Source: Citrobacter portucalensis
Lineage (GTDB): Bacteria > Pseudomonadota > Gammaproteobacteria > Enterobacterales > Enterobacteriaceae
Assembly: GCF_002042885.1 (NCBI RefSeq)
Contig: NZ_MVFY01000005.1
Location: 62,001 to 126,000 of the forward strand
Reading direction: 5' to 3'
Length of the DNA: 64,000 nt
Part shown: positions 36,892 to 46,334 of the stretch, one piece after another
Numbering within the stretch: position 1 is the stretch's first letter
Layout: each line of letters begins with the position of its first letter
Position numbers and translations under genes: made by a program
Notes under the pieces: generated by a model
Database searches by the model: none
Told to the model about the DNA's origin: nothing
The model's input: only the letters and a program-made list of their open reading frames with translations

Positions 36892-38573
36892 GCCAGTTCC
36901 TCCAGAGGAAGTCGTAAAGTGATTCGAGTAAAGCGGTCAGGTTCACACGCTACGCTGATGCCAAAATCATCGCCAAACCGCTCACGCAGTCGTTTATCGA
37001 CCAGATTCATACCCAGTCCACTGGCTTCTGAGGTTGGCTGATACAGCCCGGCATTGTCTTCGATATCCAGCATCAGATATTGCCCTTCGCGACGGGCGGT
37101 GATCGATACTTCACCGATATCCAGTAACTGAGAAGTACCGTGTTTAATGGCATTCTCCACGATGGGTTGCAGAGTAAAGGCGGGTAATTGCTGATGCGAA
37201 AGTTCTTCTGGCACCGTCAAGGTCACCTGAAGACGCGACTGGAATCGTGCCTTCTCAATTTGCAGATAAGCATTAACGTGTTCAATTTCATCGGCCAGCG
37301 TCACAATTTCCGACGGGCGTTTTAAATTTTTACGAAAGAACGTCGACAGATACTGCACCAGTTGGCTGGCCTGCTCGCTATCGCGTCGGATCACAGCTTT
37401 GATGGTGTTGAGTGCATTAAACAGAAAATGGGGATTGACCTGGGCGTGCAGGAGTTTTATTTCCGACTGCGTGAGCATCGCTTTTTGCCGCTCATACTGC
37501 CCGGCCAGAATCTGTGCCGAAAGCAGTTGGGCGATCCCTTCCCCCAGCGTACGGTTGATCGAACTAAAGAGGCGGTTTTTGGCTTCATACAGTTTGATGG
37601 TCCCCATTACCCGCTGGTTTTCACCTCGCAGAGGGATCACCAGCGTCGAGCCTAATTTGCATTGCGGGTGCAAAGAGCAACGGTAAGGAACTTCATTCCC
37701 ATCGGCATACACCACCTCTCCGGTTTCAATCGCGCGTTGGGTATATGACGATGAAATAGGTTTGCCGGGTAGATGGTGATCGTCACCAATACCGGTAAAT
37801 GCCAGCAGTTTCTCACGATCGGTAATCGCCACCGCACCGATATCCAGCTCTTCATACAGCACCTGAGCAACCTTCATGCTGTTAACCTCGTTGAACCCCT
37901 GGCGTAAAATACCTTCCGTTGAGGCGGCAACTTTGAGTGCTGTGGCGGAAAAAGCGGAGGTATATTTTTCAAACATCGCCCGTTTATCGAGCAAAATACG
38001 CATAAACAAGGCGGCGCCCACGGTATTGGTCACCATCATAGGCGCGGCAATATTACTGACCAACCGAAACGCATCGTCAAACGGACGGGCAATTAATAAG
38101 ATGATCAGCATCTGCACCAGTTCGGCGACAAAGGTAATCGCCCCCGCAGTCAGCGGACTAAAGACTTTATCGGTGCGACCACGACGGGTAAGCACGCTGT
38201 GTACCAGTCCGCCGAGCAACCCTTCCACAATGGTCGAGATCATGCAGCTAAGCGCAGTCATCCCACCCATCGAATAACGATGCAAACCGCCGGTAAGACC
38301 AACTAAGCCACCGACCACCGGGCCGCCAAGCAGCCCGCCCATCACTGCGCCGATAGCACGGGTGTTGGCAATAGAATCATCAATGTGCAGCCCGAAATAG
38401 GTGCCTAAAATGCAGAAAATGGAAAAGGTGACATAGCAAAGCAGTTTGTGCGGGAGTCGGATAGTCACCTGCATCAGCGGGATAAACAAACGCGTTTTGC
38501 TCATGAGCCACGCGATAACGAGGAACACACACATCTGCTGAAGCAGCAGCAACACCAGATTAAACTCGTACAT
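36888..38573 (-). CDS. btsS: Pyruvate-sensing histidine kinase BtsS (YehU)
   Basis: Membrane kinase with a 5TM-5TMR LytS-type N-terminus (about residues 1-200), a GAF-like region and a HisKA-type block [14 protein letters not shown] whose histidine is phosphorylated, followed by an ATPase domain ([19 protein letters not shown]). It binds extracellular pyruvate with high affinity in E. coli. The start is ATG at 38573 ([10 protein letters not shown]), giving 561 residues as in E. coli; 34 extra codons upstream are rejected. It is divergent from mlrA. Confidence 0.96.
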   Translation of the reverse strand: MYEFNLVLLLLQQMCVFLVIAWLMSKTRLFIPLMQVTIRLPHKLLCYVTFSIFCILGTYFGLHIDDSIANTRAIGAVMGGLLGGPVVGGLVGLTGGLHRYSMGGMTALSCMISTIVEGLLGGLVHSVLTRRGRTDKVFSPLTAGAITFVAELVQMLIILLIARPFDDAFRLVSNIAAPMMVTNTVGAALFMRILLDKRAMFEKYTSAFSATALKVAASTEGILRQGFNEVNSMKVAQVLYEELDIGAVAITDREKLLAFTGIGDDHHLPGKPISSSYTQRAIETGEVVYADGNEVPYRCSLHPQCKLGSTLVIPLRGENQRVMGTIKLYEAKNRLFSSINRTLGEGIAQLLSAQILAGQYERQKAMLTQSEIKLLHAQVNPHFLFNALNTIKAVIRRDSEQASQLVQYLSTFFRKNLKRPSEIVTLADEIEHVNAYLQIEKARFQSRLQVTLTVPEELSHQQLPAFTLQPIVENAIKHGTSQLLDIGEVSITARREGQYLMLDIEDNAGLYQPTSEASGLGMNLVDKRLRERFGDDFGISVACEPDRFTRITLRLPLEELA

Positions 38574-38798
38574 ACCCGCCAACCACACATCACTTAAAAG
38601 CGCGTAACATACATGGGCTGCGTGTAACTTTCTTTGAAGTGTTGCAAAAAAAGACGAATTTGTGAGAACGATCACTCGAAAGCGCGAGCATGGTTACAAA
38701 TTCACCCATTCATAGATCAAAAAACAGACAAAACTACCTGGTTCGCAAAAGAGCGTCTAAAGTAAAACTGGGACCTCGCGAGCAAGAGTGAGACGACG

Positions 38799-39530
38799 AT
38801 GGCGCTTTACACAATAGGTGAAGTGGCTTTGCTTTGTGATATCAACCCTGTCACTTTACGCGCGTGGCAGAGGCGTTACGGATTACTTAAACCGCAGCGG
38901 ACAGACGGCGGGCATCGTCTGTTTAACGACGCGGATATCGACCGGATCCGCGAGATAAAACGCTGGATAAACAACGGCGTTCAGGTCAGTAAGGTAAAAA
39001 TGCTGCTCAGCAATGAGAACATTGATGTGCATAACGGTTGGCGTGAACAACAAGAGACGCTGTTGAGCTATTTGCAAAGTAATAATCTGCATAGCCTCAG
39101 ACTGTGGATCAAAGAGCGCGGCCAGGATTATCCCGCGCAAACGCTCAACACCCATTTGTTCATTCCGCTGCGCCGACGTCTGCAATGCCAACAGCCGATC
39201 CTGCAGGCGTTACTGGGGATCCTCGACGGCGTATTGATCAACTACATCGCGATTTGTCTTGCCTCAGCACGTAAGAAACAGGGGAAAGATGCTCTGGTGG
39301 TTGGCTGGAACATTCAGGATACGACCCGTTTATGGCTGGAAGGTTGGGTCGCCAGCCAGCAGGGATGGCGCATTGACGTCCTTGCCCATTCGCTGAACCA
39401 ACTGCGACCGGAGCTGTTTGAAGGTCGCACCTTGCTTGTCTGGTGCGGCGAGAACCAAACGCCCGCTCAGCAGCAACAGCTGAATGAATGGCGCGCGTTG
39501 GGTCACGATATTTATCCACTCGGTATTTAG
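38799..39530 (+). CDS. mlrA: MerR-like curli/biofilm regulator MlrA
   Basis: Activator of csgD and so of curli and cellulose production. The N-terminal MerR helix-turn-helix (residues 1-70) reads IGEVALLCDINPVTLRAWQRR, and a B12-binding-like C-terminal domain follows, which in E. coli lets the DgcM/PdeR pair control it. The 243 residues equal the E. coli length. The ribosome site is weak. The stop codon abuts the long palindromic repeat. Confidence 0.96.
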   Translation: MALYTIGEVALLCDINPVTLRAWQRRYGLLKPQRTDGGHRLFNDADIDRIREIKRWINNGVQVSKVKMLLSNENIDVHNGWREQQETLLSYLQSNNLHSLRLWIKERGQDYPAQTLNTHLFIPLRRRLQCQQPILQALLGILDGVLINYIAICLASARKKQGKDALVVGWNIQDTTRLWLEGWVASQQGWRIDVLAHSLNQLRPELFEGRTLLVWCGENQTPAQQQQLNEWRALGHDIYPLGI

Positions 39531-39674
39531 AGCCTGGCCCATTAGGGCTATTTTGCTTGCCATTTCGAACCTGGGCAGTGCTCAGAATCCTCACGTACTA
39601 CGTGTACGCTCCGGTTCTTCCGCGCTGGCCGTGTTCAAACTGTCTGCGCCAATAACGCCTAATGATCCAGGCTC
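39530..39674. repeat. 145-bp imperfect palindrome after mlrA
   Basis: Ends are GAGCCTGG...CATTAGG and its complement CCTAATG..CCAGGCTC. The arms stay complementary with gaps up to the centre, around CACGTACTACGTGTACG. The inner sequence resembles a dispersed intergenic repeat I recall from Escherichia and Salmonella, but I cannot name the family with certainty. It has no coding sequence of its own. Confidence 0.75.
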
Positions 39675-39729
39675 TTAATATTCTATTAACAAACGTGTAC
39701 AATCCTTGGATTCACATAAGGAGTGCATA

Positions 39730-39837
39730 ATGAGCGCAGCTAAAATCGGTGTCATTACCCTCTTCCTGCTGATGGCCATCGGCGGTATCGGCGGTGTCAT
39801 GCTGGCAGGCTATACTTTTATTTTACGTGCCGGGTAA
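39730..39837 (+). CDS. yohO: Small membrane protein YohO
   Basis: A 35-residue protein identical in length and nearly in sequence to E. coli Yoh[20 protein letters not shown] and so on, one transmembrane helix (about residues 5-31). AAGGAG precedes the ATG. The last 20 bp overlap the 3' end of convergent yehW. The function is unknown. Confidence 0.95.
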   Translation: MSAAKIGVITLFLLMAIGGIGGVMLAGYTFILRAG

Positions 39838-40549
39838 GATGCCTCGCTAATTTCTCAAACCCGCGGTCAACAATTACCGCCGCCAGCGCGACCAGCAGCG
39901 CTCCCTGAATCACATAGGCGGTATTGAACCCACTCAGCCCGATAATAATCGGCGTACCCAGCGTGTTCGCCCCAACGGTTGAGGCGATGGTTGCGGTGCC
40001 GATATTAATAATCACCGACGTGCGAATCCCGGCCAGAATCACCGGGGCCGCCAGCGGCAACTCGACTTTACGCAGCCGCTGCCCCTGACTCATGCCCATT
40101 CCGCTGGCAATATCCATCACGCTGGGTGAAATTCCGCCGAGTCCCGCCAGTGTTGCCTGCAAGATCGGTAATACGCCATACAGGATCAACGCGATAATTG
40201 CCGGTTCAGGACCAAATCCCATCACCGGTACAGCTATCGCCAACACCGCAACTGGCGGAAAGGTCTGCCCCACGGCGGCGATGGTTTCCACCATCGGCCG
40301 GAATTCCGCGCCCCAGGGCCGGGTTACCGCTATACCGGCCCCGGTGCCAATGAGTACGGCAATCAGGCTTGAAATCCCCACCAGGCCAAAATGGCTCAGT
40401 GCCAGCGCCGCAAAACTTTCCTGCTGATACACGGGACGCGGTAGCGCCGGAAATAGCGCACTGAACAAGGCCTGACTATGAGGCAACCCAACTAACAGGA
40501 CCAGAAACAGAACAATAAGCCATAACAACGGATCAGCAAGACGTTTCAC
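39818..40549 (-). CDS. yehW: ABC transporter permease YehW, GTG start
   Basis: Permease of the YehZYXW importer, which in E. coli takes up glycine betaine weakly and is RpoS and osmotically controlled. It has 243 residues from GTG at 40549 as in E. coli; the upstream ATG frame is inside yehX. About six helices, with the EAA loop near [19 protein letters not shown]. The GTG lies 17 bp inside the end of yehX. Confidence 0.93.
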   Translation of the reverse strand: MKRLADPLLWLIVLFLVLLVGLPHSQALFSALFPALPRPVYQQESFAALALSHFGLVGISSLIAVLIGTGAGIAVTRPWGAEFRPMVETIAAVGQTFPPVAVLAIAVPVMGFGPEPAIIALILYGVLPILQATLAGLGGISPSVMDIASGMGMSQGQRLRKVELPLAAPVILAGIRTSVIINIGTATIASTVGANTLGTPIIIGLSGFNTAYVIQGALLVALAAVIVDRGFEKLARHLTRHVK

Positions 40550-41480
40550 GGGTCGGCATCTCCGAAAGCAAATCACGAAAATGAAGCGTCCCGCAGGACA
40601 CCCCCTGCGGGGTCACGACCGGCAAGACGTCGCAACCGCGCGCTACGAACACCGACAACGCATCACGCAGCGTCATTTCATCTACCAACGGTTCACCGGC
40701 TGTGTGTTCACCGCGACGGATAAAATCCCCTACCGTGCGAAGCGACAACAGACGTACGCCCAGTTCACTACGGCCAAAGAATGTTTGCACGAATTCGTTC
40801 GCCGGTGCTGTCAGCATCGACAGCGGCGTGCCTTGCTGTACTACCTTTCCTGCATCCATCAGAACCAGATGCTCCGCCAGCCTTAGCGCCTCGTCGATAT
40901 CATGCGTCACCAGCACAATGGTACGCCCGAGCAGACGATGAATACGCGTCATCTCCTGCTGCAGCGCACCGCGGGTGACCGGATCCAGCGCGCCAAAAGG
41001 CTCATCCATCAGCAGCACCTGCGGATCTGCCGCCAGGGCACGCGCCACTCCGACCCGCTGCTGTTGCCCGCCAGACAGCTGATGCGGGTAACGATGGCGC
41101 AAACTTTCCTCAAGACCCAGCAGCGCCATCAGTTCGTCTGTTCGGTCATCAATACGAGAACGCGACCACTTTTGTAGCTGCGGTACCGTGGCGATGTTCT
41201 GCGCGACGGTCCAGTGGGGAAACAAGCCAATAGACTGAATCGCGTATCCCATGCGCCGCCTTAACTCCAGCACCGGCAGGCTGCGGATCTCTTCCCCGGC
41301 AAAGCGAATCTGTCCGCTGTCATGTTCAACCAGCCGATTGATCATTTTCAGCGTGGTGGATTTCCCGGAACCTGACGTGCCAATTAACACCGAAAAGCTG
41401 CCCTCCCCCAACCGCAGATTAAGGTCGTCAACGGCTTTTTGCTGGCCATAGGTTTTACTGACATGGCGAAATTCAATCAT
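40533..41480 (-). CDS. yehX: ABC transporter ATP-binding protein YehX
   Basis: ATPase of the YehZYXW importer, 315 residues (E. coli 308). Walker A is GTSGSGKST (33-41), the signature LSGGQQQR is at about 132, and Walker B is VLLMDEP. A single CBS-like segment follows near the C-terminus ([17 protein letters not shown]), as in OpuCA/ProV-type ATPases that sense ionic strength. AAGGTAAC precedes the ATG, which overlaps the yehY stop by 8 bp. Confidence 0.96.
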   Translation of the reverse strand: MIEFRHVSKTYGQQKAVDDLNLRLGEGSFSVLIGTSGSGKSTTLKMINRLVEHDSGQIRFAGEEIRSLPVLELRRRMGYAIQSIGLFPHWTVAQNIATVPQLQKWSRSRIDDRTDELMALLGLEESLRHRYPHQLSGGQQQRVGVARALAADPQVLLMDEPFGALDPVTRGALQQEMTRIHRLLGRTIVLVTHDIDEALRLAEHLVLMDAGKVVQQGTPLSMLTAPANEFVQTFFGRSELGVRLLSLRTVGDFIRRGEHTAGEPLVDEMTLRDALSVFVARGCDVLPVVTPQGVSCGTLHFRDLLSEMPTRETSC

Positions 41481-42630
41481 TGTTTGTTACCTTCAACAGC
41501 GCGAGCCCTAAATCAAACAGCGCATCAATCAATACCGCCAGTACCACAACCGGGATCACGCCAAGCAACACTAAATCGACGGCGCTACTGAGCAATCCCT
41601 GAAAGACCAGCGCGCCAAATCCCCCTGCGCCAATCAGCGCAGCAATCACCGCCATTCCCACCGTTTGCACCATCACTACCCGTAAACTGCGCAAGAAGAC
41701 CGGCAATGCCAGCGGGAACTGCACCGAGACAAATCGCTGGAAAGTGTTCATCCCCATCGCTCGGGCGCTTTCCAGTACATCCAGCGGCACCTGATTCAAC
41801 CCAGCCACAACGCCACGTACCAGCGGTAACAGCGCATACAGCACTAACGCAATAAGCGCAGGCGTCAGGCCGGTTCCGGCGACGCCGAGCGAACCCAACA
41901 AAGGAAAGTGCTTCACCAACCCGGCAAGGGGCGCAATTAACAGGCCAAACAGCGCGACTGAGGGAATGGTTTGGATGATATTCAGTACCGCAAAAACCGG
42001 CCCCTGACGGGAGACAGAGAAAGCACACCAGATGCCCAACGGCACACCAATAAGCAGCGCGGGCACCACGGTAGCGAACAGAATTGTCAGATGCTGCGCC
42101 AGGGCGTCGTTGAAGACATCCTGACGGTTGGCATATTCTTTAAGCAGGGAAAGATCGTTAAACGTGCCGGAGAACAAAAGCACCAGCGGAAAAATAAACA
42201 TTTGCGCGTGCAACAGCCAACGCCATGATGCCAGCTCGGTTATGCGACGAATGGCGTCACTGGCGGCCAGCAACATTAGTCCTAGCCCCAACCAGAACCC
42301 GCTGCCCAGGCTGGTTCTGGCCAGTGGACTTCCCGTCTGGGCCAGATACGTTGCCGTTGTTCCTGCGGTTACCAGCGCTGCAATAACCAGCAACTGGCTA
42401 ATAACAAGCGTCAATATATTGCCGGGCTTTCCCGGTACAAAGCACAGAAGAAACAGCAGCGAACAGGCTACTGCCAATCCCCACGCCATGTCGGGCCGGA
42501 TATCCCAGAGTTGGCGCCCCTCACCGGAGACCAGGCGATTAGGCGCATAGCTAATGAAAGGCAGCGCTGCCGCCGCGAAGGTAAGAAGTACCAGTAACAA
42601 CAGCACCCGATTAACTGAAATCTTTGACAA
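41473..42630 (-). CDS. yehY: ABC transporter permease YehY, TTG start
   Basis: Larger permease of the YehZYXW importer. TTG at 42630 (reading [13 protein letters not shown]) gives 385 residues, exactly as in E. coli, and AGGTGG lies 7 nt upstream. A further TTG at 42648 is too near its ribosome site. N-terminal helices of unknown role (1-180) precede the BPD-type domain, with the EAA loop near [20 protein letters not shown]. Confidence 0.93.
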   Translation of the reverse strand: MSKISVNRVLLLLVLLTFAAAALPFISYAPNRLVSGEGRQLWDIRPDMAWGLAVACSLLFLLCFVPGKPGNILTLVISQLLVIAALVTAGTTATYLAQTGSPLARTSLGSGFWLGLGLMLLAASDAIRRITELASWRWLLHAQMFIFPLVLLFSGTFNDLSLLKEYANRQDVFNDALAQHLTILFATVVPALLIGVPLGIWCAFSVSRQGPVFAVLNIIQTIPSVALFGLLIAPLAGLVKHFPLLGSLGVAGTGLTPALIALVLYALLPLVRGVVAGLNQVPLDVLESARAMGMNTFQRFVSVQFPLALPVFLRSLRVVMVQTVGMAVIAALIGAGGFGALVFQGLLSSAVDLVLLGVIPVVVLAVLIDALFDLGLALLKVTNND

Positions 42631-42654
42631 AACACCCACCTGCTGCAAACTCCG

Positions 42655-43572
42655 TTACTTCACCCATCCTTTTTGCTTCAGGTAGTCTGCTGCAACTTTT
42701 TTCGCATCCAGCCCCTCCACGGCAATACTGGCATTCAGCTGCTGCAACGTTTTTTCATCCAGGCTGGCAAAAACCGGTTGTAGCCATTCTCCCATTTGCG
42801 GGTAGTCTTTCAGCACCGATTCACGTACGACGGGTGCTGGCGCATAAATGGGCTGGACACCTTTTGGATCGCTTAAAGTTTGCAGACCGAGCGCCGCAAC
42901 CGGGCCATCTGTGCCATAAGCCATCGCCGCATTGACGCCAGAAGTCTGCTGCGCCGCTGCTTTAATCGTCACCGCGGTATCTCCCCCAGCTAGCGACAAC
43001 AGCTGATTTTGATTTAGTTTGAAATCATAGGCTTTTTCAAACGCAGGCAACGCGTCAGCCCGTTCGATAAATTCAGCAGAGGCAGCAAGTTTGAACGTTC
43101 CCCCGTCTTTTAGGTAGCGGCCTAAATCAGCAAGGGACTCAAGCTTGTTCTTTTGCGCGACATCCTGGCGTACCGCAATGGTCCAGGTATTATTGGCGGG
43201 TGCAGGTGTTAGCCAGACCAGCTTATTTTGCTCTGCATCCAGCTTTTTCACTTTCTCGAAACCGGCCTGCGCATTTTTCCACGCGGGATCATTTTCATCT
43301 TTAAAAAAGAATGCGCCATTACCGGTATATTCCGGATAAATATCCAGCTCACCGGAGGTGATTGCCCCACGTACTACTGGGGTGGTGCCCAGCTGTACTT
43401 TATTGACAGTTTTCACGCCATGGCTTTCGAGCACCTGCAAAATAATGTTGCCGAGCAGCGCCCCTTCGGTATCTATTTTTGAACCAACTGTGACGGGTGA
43501 CGCGGCCTGTAAGGGTAGGCTGATCGCGGCTAACAGCACCAGCGAACCCACCGATACTTTTGAGATTATCAT
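42655..43572 (-). CDS. osmF: Glycine-betaine-type periplasmic binding protein OsmF (YehZ)
   Basis: Substrate-binding protein of the OpuAC family, 305 residues as in E. coli. The signal peptide ends SLPLQA. Features include GSKIDTEGALLGNIILQVLE, LDIYPEYTGNG and YAPAPVVRE. First gene of the osmF-yehYXW operon. E. coli osmF is an RpoS and osmotic-stress gene; no sigma-S promoter was verified here. Confidence 0.96.
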   Translation of the reverse strand: MIISKVSVGSLVLLAAISLPLQAASPVTVGSKIDTEGALLGNIILQVLESHGVKTVNKVQLGTTPVVRGAITSGELDIYPEYTGNGAFFFKDENDPAWKNAQAGFEKVKKLDAEQNKLVWLTPAPANNTWTIAVRQDVAQKNKLESLADLGRYLKDGGTFKLAASAEFIERADALPAFEKAYDFKLNQNQLLSLAGGDTAVTIKAAAQQTSGVNAAMAYGTDGPVAALGLQTLSDPKGVQPIYAPAPVVRESVLKDYPQMGEWLQPVFASLDEKTLQQLNASIAVEGLDAKKVAADYLKQKGWVK

Positions 43573-43701
43573 GCTGTACTCCTCATCCTTTTGCGGCCCT
43601 TTTCAGAGACTTGAGGAAAAAGCATAGTCGAAAAATCAAGCCTTAACCTGGCAATTGGGTGGTAACGCTGAGAGTTATTAGCGGTAAGGCGATAATAAAA
43701 T

Positions 43702-43741
43702 AAAAAAAATCCGGCAAACCCAATATGAATTTGCCGGATGA
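43702..43741 (-). terminator. Terminator of bglX
   Basis: ATCCGGCAAA and TTTGCCGGAT form a perfect 10-bp stem, followed on the minus strand by T8. Confidence 0.9.
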
Positions 43742-43752
43742 TACGACTTTGT

Positions 43753-43782
43753 CAGCCTGATAAGCGTAGGGCCATCAGGCAT
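43753..43782. repeat. REP element after bglX
   Basis: AGCCTGATAAGCGTAGG followed by GCCATCAGGCA, one REP unit between the bglX stop and its terminator. Confidence 0.85.
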
Positions 43783-43804
43783 GCTGCATGACTTTATTCA
43801 TCTA

Positions 43805-46102
43805 TTACAGCAGTTCAAATTCGCCCTGCTTCACTCTGGCGGAATCCACGCCGATGAAAACGTTAAATTTGCCAGGTTCTGCATCGTATTTCATCTGCTG
43901 GTTCCAAAATTTGAGCGCTTCAATATCAATCGGGAAGCTGACGGTCTGGGTTTCACCTGGCTTAAGATTCACTTTTTCAAAACCTTTCAGCTGTTTTACC
44001 GGACGACTCATGGAGGCGGTCACATCCTGTAAATACATCTGAATCACCGTTGCACCTTCGCGCTTGCCGGTGTTGGTCACCTGCACGCTGGCCGTCACGG
44101 TTCCGTCACGCTTCATCGTCGGAGAAGAGAGCTTCACATCAGAAACCGTAAACGTAGTGTAGCTCAGGCCATAACCAAAGGGATACAACGGACCATTGGC
44201 TTCATCAAAGTAGCGCGACGTGTACTTGTTCGGTTTATCGGCGTTATACGGACGACCGGTATTGAGATGGCTGTAATAGACCGGGATCTGTCCAACAGAG
44301 CGCGGGAAAGACATCGGCAGCTTGCCTGACGGATTGTAATCACCAAACAGCACATCGGCGATGGCGTTACCGCCCTCCGTCCCGGCAAACCAGGTTTCGA
44401 GGATCGCATCGGCTTGTTGATCTTCCTTCACCAGCGCCAGCGGACGACCGTTCATCAACACCAGAACCAACGGTTTACCCGTGGCTTTCAGCGCGGCAAT
44501 CAGGTCACGCTGACTTTGTGGAATGGTGATATCGGTGCGGCTGGAGGCTTCATGCGCCATGCCCTGCGCTTCACCGACTACCGCGACAACCACATCAGAT
44601 TGCTTCGCGGCGTTAACGGCTTCATCGATCATCGCCTGCGGCGAACGCGGGTCAACCTTTACCGCTTCTTCATACAGGTTGAGGAAATCGACAATGCCTT
44701 TGTCGTTGGTGATATTCGCCCCTTTGGCGTACAGCACTTTGCCCTGATCGCCGACGGCATTTTTAATCCCCGTCAGTACCGTTACCGACTGATCGGCAAC
44801 ACCGGCGGCGGACCAACTGCCCATCACATCACGCTTGCTGTCGGCCAGCGGTCCGACAACCGCCACGGTGGCGGATTTTTTCAGCGGCAACGTTTCCAGA
44901 CGGTTTTTCAGCAGCACCAGGCTTTCGCGCGCCACTTCACGCGCCTCTTTGCGATGCAAACGGCTTTCTGCGTTGGTGTCCTGTGGGTCAGATTCTTTGG
45001 CCCCCAGATGGCTGTACGGATCGTTAAACAGCCCCATATCATATTTCACGTTCAGCACGTGGCGCGCGGCGTCGTCCAGCTCCGCCATCGTCACTTTGCC
45101 GGATTTAATCAAGCCCGGCAGATATTTGCTGTAATACTCATCGCTCATACTCATGTTGATGCCGGACTTGATCGCCACACGCACCGCATCTTCAGGATCG
45201 GAGGCGGTACCGTGCTTAATCAGTTCCTTAATCGCGCCGTGATCGGAAACGGTAATCCCCTTAAAGCCCCACTCATCACGCAGCACGTCTTTTAACAGCC
45301 AGGCGTCTGAGGTTGCAGGCGTACCGTTTAGCGAATTAAGACCCACCATCACCGCACCGCTACCGGCATCCAGCCCGGCTTTATACGGCGGCATATAGTC
45401 GTTGAACAGACGCTGTGGGCTCATATCGACGGTGTTATATTCCTTGCCACCTTCAACCGCGCCATAGGCGGCGAAGTGCTTGACGCTGGTCATCACCGAA
45501 TAGCGGTCAGCCGGGCTTTTCCCCTGCATCGCTTCCACCATGGTTTTACCCATCGTAGCCGTTAAATACGTGTCTTCACCAAAACCTTCTGAAGCACGGC
45601 CCCAGCGCGGATCGCGAGAGACATCGACCATTGGCGCCCAGGTCATATTCAGACCATCATCGGCAGCTTCATACGCGGAAATACGGCCAACGGTTCTGAC
45701 CGCATCGAGATTAAAAGAGGACGCCAGGCCGAGACTTATCGGGAACACGGTACGCTGGCCGTGCAATACGTCGTAGGCAAAAAAGAGAGGAATTTTCAGG
45801 CGGCTGAGCTCCATCACCTGATCCTGCATTTTGCGGATATCCTGGCGCGTGACGGTGTTAAAAATTGCCCCAACCTGCCCGTCTTTGATCATCTCGCGGA
45901 TGGCTTCTTTCGGGTTATCAGGCCCGACGCTTATCAAGCGTAGTTGCCCAATTTTCTCATCCACGGTCATCTGTTTAAGTAAATCGGTAACGAATGCATC
46001 CCGCGCTTCTGGCGTCAGAGGATGGTTACCAAACAGCGTGTCCGCCAGCGCTGGTTGCAACGCCAGACTCACCGCGACACCTACAGAACATAGCCATTTC
46101 AT
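43805..46102 (-). CDS. bglX: Periplasmic beta-glucosidase BglX
   Basis: Glycoside hydrolase family 3 enzyme, 765 residues as in E. coli, exported with a signal peptide ending QPALA (about residue 20). The nucleophile is D287 in ITVSDHGAI. Substrate-binding VKHFAAYG and the GH3 C-terminal and fibronectin III-like domains (from about 660, DGTVTASVQVTNTGKREG) are visible. Monocistronic, ending at a REP and a strong terminator. Divergent from dld. Confidence 0.97.
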   Translation of the reverse strand: MKWLCSVGVAVSLALQPALADTLFGNHPLTPEARDAFVTDLLKQMTVDEKIGQLRLISVGPDNPKEAIREMIKDGQVGAIFNTVTRQDIRKMQDQVMELSRLKIPLFFAYDVLHGQRTVFPISLGLASSFNLDAVRTVGRISAYEAADDGLNMTWAPMVDVSRDPRWGRASEGFGEDTYLTATMGKTMVEAMQGKSPADRYSVMTSVKHFAAYGAVEGGKEYNTVDMSPQRLFNDYMPPYKAGLDAGSGAVMVGLNSLNGTPATSDAWLLKDVLRDEWGFKGITVSDHGAIKELIKHGTASDPEDAVRVAIKSGINMSMSDEYYSKYLPGLIKSGKVTMAELDDAARHVLNVKYDMGLFNDPYSHLGAKESDPQDTNAESRLHRKEAREVARESLVLLKNRLETLPLKKSATVAVVGPLADSKRDVMGSWSAAGVADQSVTVLTGIKNAVGDQGKVLYAKGANITNDKGIVDFLNLYEEAVKVDPRSPQAMIDEAVNAAKQSDVVVAVVGEAQGMAHEASSRTDITIPQSQRDLIAALKATGKPLVLVLMNGRPLALVKEDQQADAILETWFAGTEGGNAIADVLFGDYNPSGKLPMSFPRSVGQIPVYYSHLNTGRPYNADKPNKYTSRYFDEANGPLYPFGYGLSYTTFTVSDVKLSSPTMKRDGTVTASVQVTNTGKREGATVIQMYLQDVTASMSRPVKQLKGFEKVNLKPGETQTVSFPIDIEALKFWNQQMKYDAEPGKFNVFIGVDSARVKQGEFELL

Positions 46103-46334
46103 GTTGATTCTCTCTTTATTTTTTCCCGACGAGGCAGCGAAAATATAACAAAAACCGCAGTTTGCCGTAAGACTAAACGGGAGCGATAAAGAAAGCTAAG
46201 GTTATTCTCCTAATTTTCGAAACCAACGCGACTCAGTGGAAGACAACCCAGAGACAATGTGAATGAGAAAGCGTATTGTCATACAAAGCGCTATGCTTGT
46301 TCCTGATATTGAGTCCCACCACAAGGAGTGGAGA

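Noticed and set aside
39540-39670. Coding sequence inside the palindromic repeat
   Set aside because: The open frames across it are short, lack ribosome sites and are explained by the palindrome itself.
44414-45295. 293-codon open frame antisense to bglX
   Set aside because: Lies wholly inside bglX, with unusual composition rich in R, H, Q and F, typical of an antisense shadow.
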